Source of the DNA: Typha latifolia
Lineage: Eukaryota > Streptophyta > Magnoliopsida > Poales > Typhaceae
Reading direction: 5' to 3'
DNA length: 64,000 nt
Assembly: GCA_019914945.1 (NCBI GenBank)
Contig: CM034106.1
Coordinates: forward strand, 2,728,001-2,792,000
Shown: positions 44,820 through 57,335 of the stretch, piece by piece
Numbering within the stretch: position 1 is the first letter of the stretch
Layout of the letters: each line of letters begins with the position of its first letter
Position numbers and translations under genes: made by a program
Notes under the pieces: model-generated
What the model was told of the DNA's origin: nothing
Seen by the model: only the letters and a program-made list of their open reading frames with translations
Database searches by the model: none

Positions 44820-46090
44820 ATTCAATGTAGGCACGGGCATCTCATGCATATAGTTTAGACTCATTAGACTTATTTCTTAAAATGATTGACCTAGACATTT
44901 AATAGATTTACCATATTTTTTGTAGTCTGTAATTAGCTTACATGTTCATAATCTATCAAACAAACAAAAAATATTAATAAAAAGGAAATAATAATTTGGA
45001 TTTATTAAGAGGGTTGGGCCAATTATTCTATGTATATATCGAAAATGAATAGTCTATTATTTTTGTCTATGTATAATTAGCTTACAAACTTATGATCTAC
45101 CTAATAGAAAGTATTAAAAATGAAATTTCAAAGAAGACAGATGAATATTTAGTTAAATACAAGGGGATAAAATATATTTTTTCCCGAAACAAAATCTTCT
45201 CTATTAAGAACCTTGAGAATAAGGTGTTTTAGGTAGTTGAATTTAGCAAGCATTTCCTCAGTAATACGATTATTGTTCCTCTAATTTTTAAATTTGCGAA
45301 TACTATACCTCATGTTTTTTAATGCAAGAGGCATCTGTTTAATTGGGTATCATTAAATTTTATTTGTATCATTTTACTTTTAAAGTAAATAAAAAAATAG
45401 GCTGAATTTTTATTAAATTTCAAATAAAGTTAAATATATTTTATTCCCATGTACTTATAGCTAAAATTATTTTACCCTCATATACTTTAAAAAAATCTCA
45501 AACTAGTCCTTGTAACTATGACTAAAATGAAATCGTCGATTTTTCTATGAAAGTCAACGGAGCACACCCAAATATCCAAAGTACCCCTGTCATATTTATT
45601 AGGCAAAATAGATTGATTTTTAATCTTATTTTTTTAACTTGTATTTGTCTTGTTCTTAAATATGATATAACTATTAAACTTTATAAAAACCTAGGTTTAA
45701 TAAAACTTACTGTATAGTTGACATAATTTAGAAAATAAGATAATAAAACATATGAGTATTCTTTCAAGAGAAAGAAATACTTATATAAGACGGAAAAAAG
45801 ACATTTTTGTCTATAAAAAATGAAAAATGGAGATAATCCAGCCCAGCCCGCCATTTAATTTTTAAAAATTTTTGAGTGTGCGCTCCATTAATTTGGATGA
45901 AAAAATTAATTATCTCTCTTTACTAATAAGTACACTGACTAGTTTGAAACATTTTAAAATATATAGAGATGCATAAATACAAAGAAATAAAATGTATTTA
46001 ATCCTCTCAAATAACTTTTTATATTAGTTGGATATAAGAGTAGCATCTCTCCTATCAGCTTTGGCCTTTTTGAGTAGCTTTGACCGTATT
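44820..46090. other. Intergenic, no gene seen
   Basis: AT-rich sequence; nothing recognisable apart from T-rich and A-rich runs. Confidence 0.5.
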
Positions 46091-46099
46091 ATATATCCT

Positions 46100-46580
46100 T
46101 TGTTTCCAGTGAATGCATCGGTCGAGAGTTACATGAATCCTCCTCCCGAGTCCTGGCATTGCCTTGCTTGCATGCATGCAGCTGCGAGCCGACGAATCCG
46201 CCGTCGAACCCTCGCGAAGGTGGAAGATGGTCGCATATATATGCTCCATCGGCAAAAAGAAGACGTCCAAATGCCGGAAGTACTTCTAGTACGCTGTTTC
46301 ACGGGAGCCTCCTGCGAATTGAATGGCATTGGATGCATCTGATTACTGCTACTGCTACTGCTACTGCTACTGCCAGTGTCGATGCATCCAATGCGATACG
46401 ACAGCCGCCGTCGCCCCGGCCCGTGCCGATCGTGACTTTTACCACCACCAACTATATCTTTCGTCAGCCTTCTCCTCCGGCGCCGGAGGTCGACTGCTGG
46501 AAGCGGCGGCTGCGGCAGAAGCACTCGGTGAGGTTCAGGTTGAAGAATGGGAAGAGCACGACCACCATATATAGAGGTCA
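46100..46580 (+). other. GC-rich coding-like island, unidentified
   Basis: A sharply bounded GC-rich island in AT-rich DNA. One plus-strand frame (within 46159-46656) has strongly GC-biased third positions from about 46395 to 46575 and reads TAIRQPPSPRP-like, then SPPAPEVDCWKRRLRQKHSV and RFRLKNGKS, a Pro-rich stretch followed by a basic one, as in small plant regulatory proteins. A (CTGCTA)n run at 46344-46373 lies just before it. Other frames here are open too, so frame choice is uncertain, and I recognise no family. It could be a small gene, an exon or a captured gene fragment. Confidence 0.3.
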
Positions 46581-47199
46581 CCAGTCTAGTCTATCAATCA
46601 AATTAACAAGATTCTTTGCAGTGTTTTCTACTAGAGAGATAGAGAATTATAAGTAAAGAAACAAAAGTTTGGATAAAACTCCATTAATTGTTTTTGTCTG
46701 CTTGGCTATTTATCTAAGAAGACTGCATTAAATGATTTTAAAAGTGTTTGACCTTCTACATAGGAGATACCAATAGAAGAATTTTTTGTCTACCTAGTTT
46801 CGAACAAATATTGTGCAGTGGGCCTTGGGCTTGGGCCTGGCAGGAGAAGTTTTGGGGTTCATCTCGTTTCTGCTACTTTTGGATAAAATGACAATTTTGC
46901 CCTTAGGTTAATTTATGTTGTTGGAAAATTGTAATATAGGATTGTGGGAGGTTCATTTTCTATTGTTCTTCGTATCCTTTGAATTTTTCTCGAATAAAAT
47001 GGTAGTTGATGTTTTGTCCTAGCATGGAATATGGGATTGGAAGCTAAGGATATTGCACTGAGTTTGAGTTTGTCATGCCATATAGTAAGAGGAGATTATA
47101 AGAAAATTCCAAATGTCTTCAAGCAACAATGTCAACCAGAATATGTATCAATGCCAGCTTCAGTACTTGCACTTGAACAATGAGACTCCATATCCACTT

Positions 47200-47390
47200 G
47201 TAGATCTCCTATCATCTAGATTGCCAACCCAAAGGTCTTCGCTAACAAAGCCTCTTTGAGAAAGTCATGTAGAAATGCATTGGGCACATCTAATTGAGGG
47301 GATAGCCTAATGCAAGAAAAACTCTAATAGTGGTCGGTTTTATTACGAAACTAAATGTCTTTGAGAAATGAAGAGAGACATTTATTATGG
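47200..47390 (-). pseudogene. Copia reverse transcriptase relic
   Basis: Minus-strand frames give TFSFVIKPTTIRVFLALGYP followed by HFYMTFSKRL and RRPLGWQSR, matching the Copia RT segment ETFSPVVKPTTIR..L..A, NAFLHG.L.E and the PPGF region. Heavily broken, with several stops and indels. Only about 60 codons are recognisable. Confidence 0.6.
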
Positions 47391-48574
47391 AATACTAGTA
47401 ATGTAATTGTAGTTGTAAAGTAGATTCACTGACTCTAACCTTGATGATCCTTTCAATCAAGGTTATAAGTTAATGTTGTTATTATTCTCATCGATCATTT
47501 CATAACTTCCTTAAAAATGATTAGAAGCATACTTTCCAGTGGATGAGGAGGAACAGCGCATTCTGTGGTGTGGTGAATTGATTTGTATGAAGAAAACTCT
47601 GGGCCTATAAAATTTTGTAATATTGTTCCAAAGTGGTCAATTCAAGCAAACAGAACTTGCATTGATCCAAAGTGGGACATCAGATGAAGAATTGGAAACC
47701 ACTATTCATTTCTCCCAGAAGAACAAACTGGCAGCAACTCAGAGTAAAATTTGTGTTTTGATCTTAAGAATATCAACCAAAATGATCAAGAGATCTTTAC
47801 ACACCCTTACGTTTTTTCTTTGTACAGATACTTGAGAGTAGTAGTGTTTGCAGGACAACGAATTATATACTTCCAGGTCCACTGCAAACAAAGTTCCAGG
47901 CAATAGTAAGAGTAAAGACTTCTGGCTAAATATACAAATTGCCAGTCTTGGAAGCAAACTGCAAGCCACCAAAAAGCATAAAGCAGTCCTTTGAGGATCA
48001 GTCTTGGAAGGAAAAACGAACACCTAAGTTCAGTGCTTAAGACAATCTTATCTTGCTAAGGGATTAATTAGCATGTAAAGTGAAGGGAGATAAAAGTAAC
48101 ACAACTCACTGAAAATTAAAGAACTGTGTGTAGTAGTAGGCAATGACTTACAAATTTAATGTATATCAAACTGCATCAGAAATTTTCACCTAACATATTA
48201 TCCATGGCAAATACCTGACTTAATATAAGAGTTGATTTGTTTTGTTTGATGACTCTCAAATCTAATTCCCAATCACATTCTAAAGACTCTTCAGCGAGTT
48301 AAAAAGCTTTGAAAATCATTTAGAACCCTACCATCAACGCTAAAAGCTGACTCAGAGGAAAAAGTAGAGGCATATGCCAAGAAAATAAAGATCTGGCATT
48401 ACCCGAAACTTCTCCTATTTCAACGGAGGGGAGGAGGAAATAAAGGTCAACGGAAGTGATGGAGGATGATGGAGGAAGTGGAAGGCTAGAGGAGGTTAAT
48501 GATGAGGGATCAATATATTGAAGTTCTCTAAAAAATATCTCATAAAAGATTTCTCTCTAGGGTAAGAGAGTTAT

Positions 48575-48586
48575 GCTTTGATACCA
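48575..48586 (-). other. Primer-binding-site-like sequence (LTR relic)
   Basis: On the minus strand TGGTATCAAAGC, one base different from the common Met-tRNA primer site. An old LTR could lie at about 48590-49480, but its outer end was not found. It may belong with the Copia RT relic at 47200-47390, which has the same orientation. Confidence 0.35.
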
Positions 48587-49910
48587 ATTAAAAATATAAA
48601 TATTAGGATATCGAATTTACTACACGCTAGAAATATAACTATACAATATTTAAGTATAGAAAACAATCACAAATGTGCATATTTTTATGTGAAAAACTTC
48701 TTGAAACTAGGATAAAATTCTATGAATACTATCCAGAACGAACCAATCATTAAAATAATTGTAGTAGTTCAAAGATAAATTTACAAACGGTCAATGCCCA
48801 TGACTATATTTGTAAAATCTTAATCACTTGAACCTAGGATATGATTAATTTTTCAATCTTAGTGACTATCAAGATTGATGCTTCTATTTTAATGACTCTC
48901 GAGATGAAGCCTTTCAAAATCCTTCGTGAAACCTCCCAAACTTGGTGATGTGATCTCCAAAAGTCTAACAATTATCAAAGAGATAACACCCCCCTTCCCC
49001 AAATAACTTAAAATGCTCATCACCAAAAATATAGCATATTGAAGTCTCAAAGGTGCTTTTGAACTCCTTATACCAAAACTCTCAATAATCATTCCTAGAG
49101 TAGTTAGAACCAATCTTCTAACAATAGCATAACAAGAGTTTCTGATTTTGTGTGTTTGAACTACTTTCAAAATAGTTAGAACCACTTCTAAAAACTTTGC
49201 CTCTCAAAATTCTACATATAGTTATCATATTATCCATACAAATAATCTAGAGAGTTCTACACAATTTGAATGTTTTAAAACATATTACAATAAAACATTT
49301 AAAAATTAATTTCTTTTATAATAAACCTCCTTATATTGGTATAGTAATTAAACAATCACTTATGCTTATTCTAGTATACTAATTCTTATTATCTCTACTC
49401 TCAATTTATACATAAAAATTATTTTAATTTAATAATAACATAAAATTACTATTTTGTCGCTCGATAGAATAACACCCATTAATCTGTCACTTAGTAATAG
49501 TTACTTCTCCCCAAAGCCTACCATTTTTTCCATGCAGGTACTGGGATAATACAAGGATGTTAAGCTAGCATGGAAAAAAAAATTATAATTATAATTATTT
49601 TTAATAGTACACAACTAAATACGAGAGTAGCTTATATTTAAAATAACTCTTGAATTGTCTTTATTACAGTGAGTGACTTTACAATCTTAAAGATAGTTAT
49701 CAATTCAAACCAAGAGTTTTCTCTCTCTTTTAGGTTAAAGGATTGATTGTATTCACAACAAAGAAGTATGGTTAATAATTTCTCTGTTAGTAGCTTATTA
49801 GAGCATTCCAGGCTATGGAACAGTCGTCAATAAACTTTTGCTTGGTTGTTTGTAATGAAAACTGACAGTGTAAGTGATACTGCTACCTTCTTCTGAAATC
49901 TTTTTTTATA

Positions 49911-49911
<1 letters not shown>

Positions 49912-49941
<30 letters not shown>

Positions 49942-49964
49942 AAGAAGAAGAAGAAGAAGAAGAA
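49912..49964 (+). repeat. (AAG)n microsatellite
   Basis: About 17 uninterrupted AAG/GAA trinucleotides, flanked by T-rich and A-rich sequence. Likely polymorphic. Confidence 0.95.
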
Positions 49965-51050
49965 TTTTTATTAAGCATTTTCCACAGGCATCGAAGTTTT
50001 AGTAGGGAGTAGACAAAGACTGCCAAAAGCTAGGCTTCAGATGTTTCTTAAAAAGAAAGCTAAGTTTCAGAAATCCGTAATAACGGCTGCTCAAACGTTT
50101 CAAATAAATTAGTTTTCGTTCTTGGAAACTTAAATTAAAGTCTTTTTAGCTTTTGCTCCTCTCGGAAACTGGAGCAGAGGAGGAAAGAACGATTAAGAAC
50201 AGTGGGCTACCTGATAGAGAACTACATGATGTCTATATAGCATCAGGGATTTTTTTTTTATTTTTTTTATTAATGAGTTGAAACCTTTTGATGGTATTTT
50301 ATAAAATACATTTGATTTAATTTAATTGGACGAAAATTTTATATTTTAAAAAATATACGAGCAAGACAAGTTATTCAAATTCAAGACATATTCTCTGATT
50401 TTTATTTTTATTTTATATTCTAACACTATTTGTATAGATAGAAAAATGTGTGAAATTGATTCTCCACAAAGATGAGGGTAAAAAAACCCTAACGGACCGG
50501 ATAGAGTTATGTTGGAATTGGATCGAAACTGATGAACTATATTTTTAGAGTTTGAGAGTGTCGATATATATTTATATTATACCATTTAAAATTATACACA
50601 TATACATAGGTGTAAAATGATGGCTAATTAAGCTGCTAGCATTATTAAAAAAAAAGTAAAGATTCTCTTCAAATACTCATTATTTTATTTTATTTTTAAC
50701 AAAAAGTTTTGTACTACTTGGCATCCTATGATGGGGCTGTATATTTAAACTTAAAAAAAAAATTTTAAGGATTTAAACATGAGAACAAATTCTTAATTGA
50801 TGCCATAAAATGAGCAGGGTTTGATTCATTGCTTTAAATTCGAAATTAGTTTTAAGCCAAGTTTGATAAATAAAAAGACTCATTTGAGTTTGATTATATT
50901 CAAGCTTCAAACAGGTTTGAATCAGGAATGAACTAGGTTTGGCATAAATAACTTTTGAAAAGAGCTCAAAAGTACACAGAAATTAAAAACAAAATGAGCC
51001 AAATCGCAAACATGGGTCCACAAAAGAAGAGTCGTTTTGCAAATGTTTAA
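49965..51050. other. Intergenic, no gene seen
   Basis: AT-rich. A remnant at about 50830-50960 (CAAGCTTCAAACAGGTTTGA and similar) resembles the GAGCC hAT family in motif composition but has no readable ends. Confidence 0.45.
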
Positions 51051-51056
51051 AGAGGA

Positions 51057-51327
51057 GGGGGGGGGGGGGGGGTTTCTCGCAATAAATCTTTAGGTGGTTA
51101 TTTGCAAAAATGTCAAATAAAAAACACTACATAGAGGGAGGGAGGGAGGGAGGGATGGAGAGCGAGAGAGAGAGAGAAGCGGAGAAAGATAAAAGGTTGA
51201 CAGCGAGAGGGAGACAGAGACCAAGATGAAGGGAGTCGACTCCCTCTCTTCCTCCTCTTCTCATTTCTCCCATCAACTCTACCACCATTACAACCCTTTC
51301 GTATCATGAGCAAAACCCAAGAAGGAC
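51057..51327 (+). promoter_or_regulatory. Upstream region of the D-type cyclin gene
   Basis: Just upstream of the ATG at 51328. A run of 16 G (51057-51072) is followed by a TATA-like CAAATAAAAAAC (about 51113), a (GGGA)n/(GA)n tract (51134-51178) and a CT-rich leader (51240-51275). GA tracts in plant leaders can be bound by BBR/BPC GAGA factors; that is inference. The transcription start is not identified. Confidence 0.45.
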
Positions 51328-52498
51328 ATGGCGCTCTCCTCCCTCCTCGACCCTCTCTACTGCCAAGAAGAGCACTTGGAACTCGACCAACCCCAAGACC
51401 AAGATTTCGAAACCCAACCCAGTAAAGAAGATGACTTGCTTGAGTTCTACGCCTCCCTCACCGCCAAAGAGTCCCAAACCCACCCCGAGCTCCGGGAAGG
51501 AGACGACGGCTTCGACAACCACCACCCTTATCTTTACTCCGCGAGGAAGGAGGCGGTAGACTGGGTCGAGCACGTGGCGGCTCACCATGGCTTCTCGGCT
51601 CTCACGGTCCTCCTGGCCGTAAACTATCTCGACCGTTGCTTCCTCCACGGCGGCGGCGCGCTGCGTCTACGCAGCGACAAGCCGTGGATGGGTCGGTTCG
51701 CCGCCGTGGCCTGCCTCTCCCTCGCGGCCAAGGTGGAGGAGACACGCGTCCCTCTCCTCCTCGACCTCCAGGTGCCGGTCGACGAGGTGGGCCACGTGTT
51801 TGAATCGAAAACCGTTCGTAGAATGGAGCTTCTGGTGCTTTCCACACTTGGTTGGAGGTTGAATCCAGTCACCCCTCTCTCCTTCATCCACCCATTGCTC
51901 TGTTCCTCCTCGGATCGTCTCCAGTGGTGTGAGAGCATTCTGCTCTCCATTTTGGCTGGTGGGTTACCAAATCCTTATATTTGCAATCTTTTTTATGGGC
52001 CCATGTCTTAGATTCATCAACTTTATTTGCTGTAGATTTGAGATGGGTTCGTTACTCAGCATCGGTTTGGGCTGCTGCCCTGCTACTCTACACGACGACG
52101 GAGTGTGATGAAAGCCACCAACTCCTCACCCTCCTCAATGTTCACAAGGTTCACTTTTTATTCCACTTATCTATCGATTTGATTTAGTTCTTCCTGTGAG
52201 CTAATGTTTGGTTGGACTAATTGGAGGAGAAATCTTGCAGGAGAAAGTGGAAGAATGCTATCAGATCGTCGTCGAGTACATGGGCAATGCTGCTGTTGGT
52301 TCAAAGCGAAAGCATTTCATCTCTCCCTTGTACTATTACTCCTCCTCCTCCAACTCCTCCTCATCACCATCCAGCCCAAGTGGGGTGATCGGTTCTTGCC
52401 TCAGCTGCGAGAGCTCCTCCAGCAGTGGAGAATGGCAGCTTCCACCGCTCAAGAGACCCAACTGCAGCGTCATCGCCGAGAGTGGAGAAGAGATATAG
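51328..52498 (+). CDS. D-type cyclin, CYCD3-like
   Basis: Three exons joined by GT-AG introns: 51328-51958, 52036-52148 and 52241-52498, giving 333 residues. The N-terminus has the LxCxE retinoblastoma-binding motif (LYCQE, residues 10-14). The cyclin box spans about residues 71-180 (ARKEAVDWVEHVAAHHGFSA, LDRCF, then FAAVACLSLAAKVEETRVPL) with the Lys and Glu of AAKVEE that contact the CDK. The C-terminal cyclin fold follows (LNPVTPLSFIHPL to LLNVHKEKVEECYQIV). A Ser-rich tail may act in turnover. Such cyclins pair with CDKA, phosphorylate RBR and drive G1/S, often downstream of cytokinin. The length is a little short for CYCD3 (commonly about 340-380), and Arabidopsis CYCD3 genes have four exons. 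Frame and splice sites are consistent and no lesion is seen. Confidence 0.93.
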
Positions 52499-52650
52499 AA
52501 TTAGCCCCCATTGTATAACTTTCTCCAACTGTTCCTCCTAGCTCTTGTCATATCAAGTTATCATCATCAATGCCCACTGTTTTCACTTCTCAATCTCATC
52601 AATACAATCCCAATCTATTTATGAGCAGTTATATATATATATATATATAT

Positions 52651-52686
<36 letters not shown>

Positions 52687-52700
52687 TCACTTACAAGTTA
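52499..52700 (+). repeat. Cyclin 3' flank with (AT)n and (CT)n microsatellites
   Basis: The probable 3' UTR (to about 52620) is followed by (AT)n at 52628-52652 and (CT)n at about 52655-52683. No AATAAA signal was clear; AATACAATCCC-type sequence occurs near 52600. Confidence 0.7.
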
Positions 52701-53225
52701 CAAATGCTAACATAATAACAAGATTTGGGAAAATGAAAGGCAAATTGGAGGGAAAAAGAGCATGGGAAGATCGGATGTTTTGTTTGCAAGTGAGAGAGAG
52801 AAGAAAGGATTCCAAACAGGATGTCGGCCACTAGCAAAGAGTTAATATAATATCTCACTTCTTGGAAGGGTCTGCTTGGACTTGTGTAGGCTTTGACCTG
52901 GAGGCCTCTTTTTTAATCATAAGTTTGTCATTACTAACTCGTGAAAGGTGAGGGGGGTTGGATTAAGATTAAAATCCAAGGTTGGGTTTTGGTTAAAGTG
53001 AGAGGAAGGAGTAATTAGGGAAAAGGGGGGGGGGGGTTTCTTTTCTTTTGGAAGGAATCGAGAGGAGCAGTGGAGCCGGACAGAAACCACCATATACTTT
53101 ATTTATTTATTTTTCATCCGTAGCATAGGATGGGATGGGGGCTTTTGTGGTATGTTGTAGGCCAGATGTGCCCCAATAGAATAGAATCAGGAAACAGAGA
53201 GATTTTCAGAGGCAGGTAAGAAAGG
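52700..53225. other. Intergenic, no gene seen
   Basis: Purine-rich in parts. A second poly-G run (12 G at 53025-53036) lies here. No coding frame supported. Confidence 0.5.
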
Positions 53226-53229
53226 CACC

Positions 53230-53945
53230 CAAATTAACCCTGTTTTTGACCAAATTAACTATACTCAACTAGACTCATTATATATATATATATATATATT
53301 ATCGAAATGGATTGTTACTTAAATTTATTATTAAATAAAGTCTAATTCATGCTAAAACTGATCAGTATTTTTATCTGATAATTTTTTACCTTAACTATGG
53401 AAAAGACTAAGTTAAAAAGATTTATACATATATATATAACACTGATCAATATAATATTTTTATTATAGCTACAGTAAATTAGATCTCATTTGATAACAAG
53501 TTTGGAAGACAGTCATCCATTCGAGTAAAACAAATTTGGAAGACGACTAGTTTGGTCAAAAACTCTAAGAAAACACTCAAATTAACTAAGTTTTTGACCA
53601 AACTAGCCTTATTTTAAATTTTATTTACTAATATAGACTGCTTCTCAAACTTATAATCAAAATGAGTCTATTTTATTATAGTCCTGTAAGAAAATGTTAA
53701 CTCATTAGTATTTTACCTCTAGGGTAACCATTTTTAAATAAAAGTAAAATTTTAACTTAAACTACTGAAACATTACCTTAAATGAACTCTCACAAATAAA
53801 TAAAAAAACTCTTCTGAGTTCAGTGTTCTAGTTAGTGCTATAGTAAAATAAATCTTTTTTTTGTAATAAATTTGAGGGGCAGGCAATCTAGTTTGGTAAA
53901 AATAAATTTAGAACATGACTAGTTTAGTCGATCACTCCAATTGCT
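53230..53945. mobile_element. Two adjacent foldback MITE-like elements
   Basis: At the junction between them an exact 18-bp inverted pair, CTAGTTTGGTCAAAAACT at 53547-53564 and AGTTTTTGACCAAACTAG at 53589-53606, is the right end of one element and the left end of the next. Related ends lie at about 53249 (TTTTTGACCAAATTAAC) and 53919 (GACTAGTTTAGTCGATCACT). So two related units of about 320-350 bp (about 53230-53570 and 53572-53945) lie head to tail. Interiors are AT-rich, with (AT)n at 53278-53300. No target duplication was settled, so the superfamily is unknown. Confidence 0.65.
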
Positions 53946-56600
53946 TAATGGGTCCTTGTATATTAAAAAAAAAGTTGATAATTTAAAGATCTAACTAAAA
54001 TTATCGAAGTATTTAGTTGCTAGAAAATAAAAATAAAAGTTAATTAAACTTCACTTTCTAGCTAATAAACTCTCTCTCTCTCTCTCTCTCTCTTAGAAAC
54101 ATAAGGAATTTGTTTTGCCACATTTATTATTTTTATTTGTTCATCTTAAATCTCAATCTAATATCTATGTTTTAATAATTTATCTGATCCTAATCTAATT
54201 TTTATTCTATTTTATTTTATCTCTAATGTAAAATCCTAATTATGTTAGTGGCTTTGACCCAAAAAAAAAATGAGGTGATATGGGTCATCAAAAAAGATTA
54301 AAATGGATATGGTGATCACTTTCAACTGCTGACTTACTTTTGACCATGGAGAAAATTTTATATAGGTTTTGAAAGCATACTTGGATTTTGAGAAAAGTTC
54401 AAGATTTTGAGACATTGGAATATTCTAATGCTTTATTCTGCTTCTTTTATTCTTCTTTTACATATAAAAAAATAGGAAAGGTTTTATTTCACACACTACC
54501 TTTTTAATGATATTATAGTTCATATTTATAAAATCAAATCCTATAACTTTGAGCTTTAATCCACACCAAAAAAAAATTAAAAAAAAAAAAGGAAAAAAAA
54601 TGCCGAGATGAGATTAAATTAAAAGGGCCCAATGGAAAGGCAAATGCACATTGTTTCTTGTAAACATTTTTGGCTTAATTATTTGAAATATCCTCACCTC
54701 CTTTCTCTCATTTCTATGTTTTAGATACATTTAATGTTAATAAAAATCCTTTATATTTTACTTTTTGACATTTATAATTTAAAATCCTAATAATTTAGCC
54801 AAAAATATATATTTAAATATCCTTAGCAGAGAGGAATGGATGCGAAGGAATAAAAATATTTCTATCCTTCTATAGTTAAAATGATAGATTTTAAATTGTT
54901 ATTTAGATTTGTGAAGTATCCATGCAAAAAAAGTTCATTATCAAATTAGAGATCCTGGGCGATTTGCATCATAAACCAAAACAATGTTCCAATGTTTTGT
55001 TTCACTCTATTATTTATTTTAGTTTTATTTTGAGCTTTACTCAAGTATTTTTTTTTAAAGTAAAATAATTATCTCTGCAACTAACTTTGAGGATATTTTC
55101 TTATATTAAATGCAGGAATATCTCTTCAATTATTAATTGCCATAATATCTTATTTAATTTAAAATAAATTAATTAATTTTTTTTCAGTTTTAGAATTATT
55201 AAGAAAGAAAATTACATTCTTTGAGGAAAATAGGAGGAGAGAAATGTTTTATTTTTCATTCGTTACCTACAATAAAACAACATTATTCTATTTTTAGTTT
55301 TTTTAATAGCAATGAATAGTTTTGTAATAATCTCTTTCTTTTTCACTTCTCCAATAAAAATAGCTAAAGATAATGTTTTATTTATATGGTTTTGCTATAA
55401 TTTTCTTTTTCATATAGAGAGTGCTATAACAATAGATGAGCATAAAATATTTTTACACTGAATTTTATAATTATTACATATGGGTTTTATAATTAATAAT
55501 TACAGAGTCCATAGTTACTTAGGGATTTCGTTGAGATAATAACTCCAAATGCACTCTATTATAGATAGTATGAGTAATTTCATTAAACTCAATTTATCAA
55601 AATAAGAATTAATTAAGCATAAACCTAACACAATATATGAACACATAGATGCAAAATAAAAGTCCATAGATACAAAATACAAATTCATATGTACATGTAG
55701 GCTGACAAAATAATACACAGTCACCAGAGCTAGTAATGCAGTAGACACTTGGTTATTTAGATCATCGGAATTATCCTTTACCACCACCTTCTCACTAACA
55801 AAAAGGCAATCCCCGGCTGCATGCGCTAGTGTTTATTTTATTAACTGCAATTAAAGATGGATTCATGTAAGAAATCAGTTATAAAAATAATATTCAAAAT
55901 AATTTAACTTTTTCTGTCAGAGAAGAAATAGAATTAGAGAAAAAAAACTATTTGTTTTCATATTTTATAAATGAAATCTCTCGGCAAAATTAGTGCAATT
56001 TTAGTGAGGCAAAATCAAAAATTAATTTTGATTTATATTGTAAATCACTCATCAGAGATTTTAGAAGGATATATATGCAAAGAAAATTTTATTAATATAA
56101 GCAAAATGATCCATTTGTTGTACTATTGCAAATTATAAGTTTGCGCTGTTGGCCCAGAAGGCATGCAGGGTGGCAGAGTACGTTTCAAGTGTTGGGAGAT
56201 GAACAGTGCGCCAAGATTGACGTCGCATGTCGTTAATCTCGAGACAGGCAGAGGCCGCACACTCTTTACTTTTTGCCGCGGCGAGTGAGAGTATCAGTGC
56301 TTAAGTACTAACGTGTAAAGCAAAAATAGTCAATAATATAGGGTCTAAAATAATAATAATAATAATTTAATAATAATGTACGGGCTAAAAGGTAATAATG
56401 GTGTCAACTTTTATTTAATCTCCAATCCAAAAAAATAAAGATTTAACTTTTTATTTGACCTAAACTTTGTATCTCATCCCTGTGCATTAATTATATTTGA
56501 ATCCTTAAACTATTAGTCTTTTAACACTAAATTATTAAAAAGATATCAAATATGATTTCGTGAATAATTAATTATATACGATGTGTTTACTCTTACATTT
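53946..56600. other. Long AT-rich intergenic stretch
   Basis: It has (CT)n at 54068-54092, several A-rich runs (about 54566-54600) and no recognisable gene. A small GC-richer patch at 56150-56290 has no supported open frame. A 90-residue minus-strand frame at 55515-55787 is hydrophobic, but its AT-rich composition suggests chance. Confidence 0.5.
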
Positions 56601-56639
56601 TAAAGAAATAGTTATAAGAGGAGGCTACGAGGAAAATTA

Positions 56640-56987
56640 TTGCCGCTTTGAAAATGAAAGGCTAATAATAATATAATCGGCTTCCATGATGAAACCCTGG
56701 AAAGAAGCTTCACGTCCATGCAGGAAGAACAGAGCACGCTCATGCATGCAACAATGCCAAAAGAAAGATCCTACCAAACACCAGAAGAAGACAAAAGAGA
56801 AATGAATGGAGGGGGCGGCATGAACCCCACCATCTCCCCCCGTAACTCACAAGAAGAATATATATAATGGAGTTGTTTTTGAAGTGGGAATCTCATCACA
56901 GAGGAGATCCACTTTATTATATATTATCCCTCCTTTTGAAGTCTGAATAGGGAGAGGGAGATCAGAGGAGGAGGAGGAGGAGGAGAA

Positions 56988-57020
<33 letters not shown>

Positions 57021-57124
57021 AGGAGAGAGAAGAACACCAACTTTTCTTTTTGGTTCGTCTGAGCTTCTTTTCGAAGCCTTTTTCTTTAAATTTGTTGATA
57101 GGAGGAGGTAGAAAGCATCAAAGG

Positions 57125-57174
<50 letters not shown>

Positions 57175-57281
57175 CCACACAATAATTGTGGAATAATATG
57201 ATGGCGAGGTCTCCTTTTTGACCCGGTCATCCACCACGCTGCCTTCTCCTTATGGGGACACCGACAGTAAAATTACGTAGG

Positions 57282-57333
<52 letters not shown>

Positions 57334-57335
57334 GC
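56640..57335. repeat. Purine-rich, microsatellite-dense segment
   Basis: It contains (GGA)n then (GAA)n at about 56963-57010, (GA)n at 57127-57173 and a second (GA)n at 57287-57329. Upstream there is a GC-richer patch (56690-56830) and a TATATATAATGG-like box at about 56858. It resembles the promoter and leader of a plus-strand gene, but no coding exon follows. The long Ser/Leu-rich frame on the minus strand (57230-56847) is an artefact of the repeats. Confidence 0.6.

Noticed and set aside
56847..57230. 127-residue minus-strand frame with long Leu/Ser, Phe and Ser runs
   Set aside because: Produced by (GA)n, (GAA)n and (GGA)n tracts read on the opposite strand; no conserved segment.
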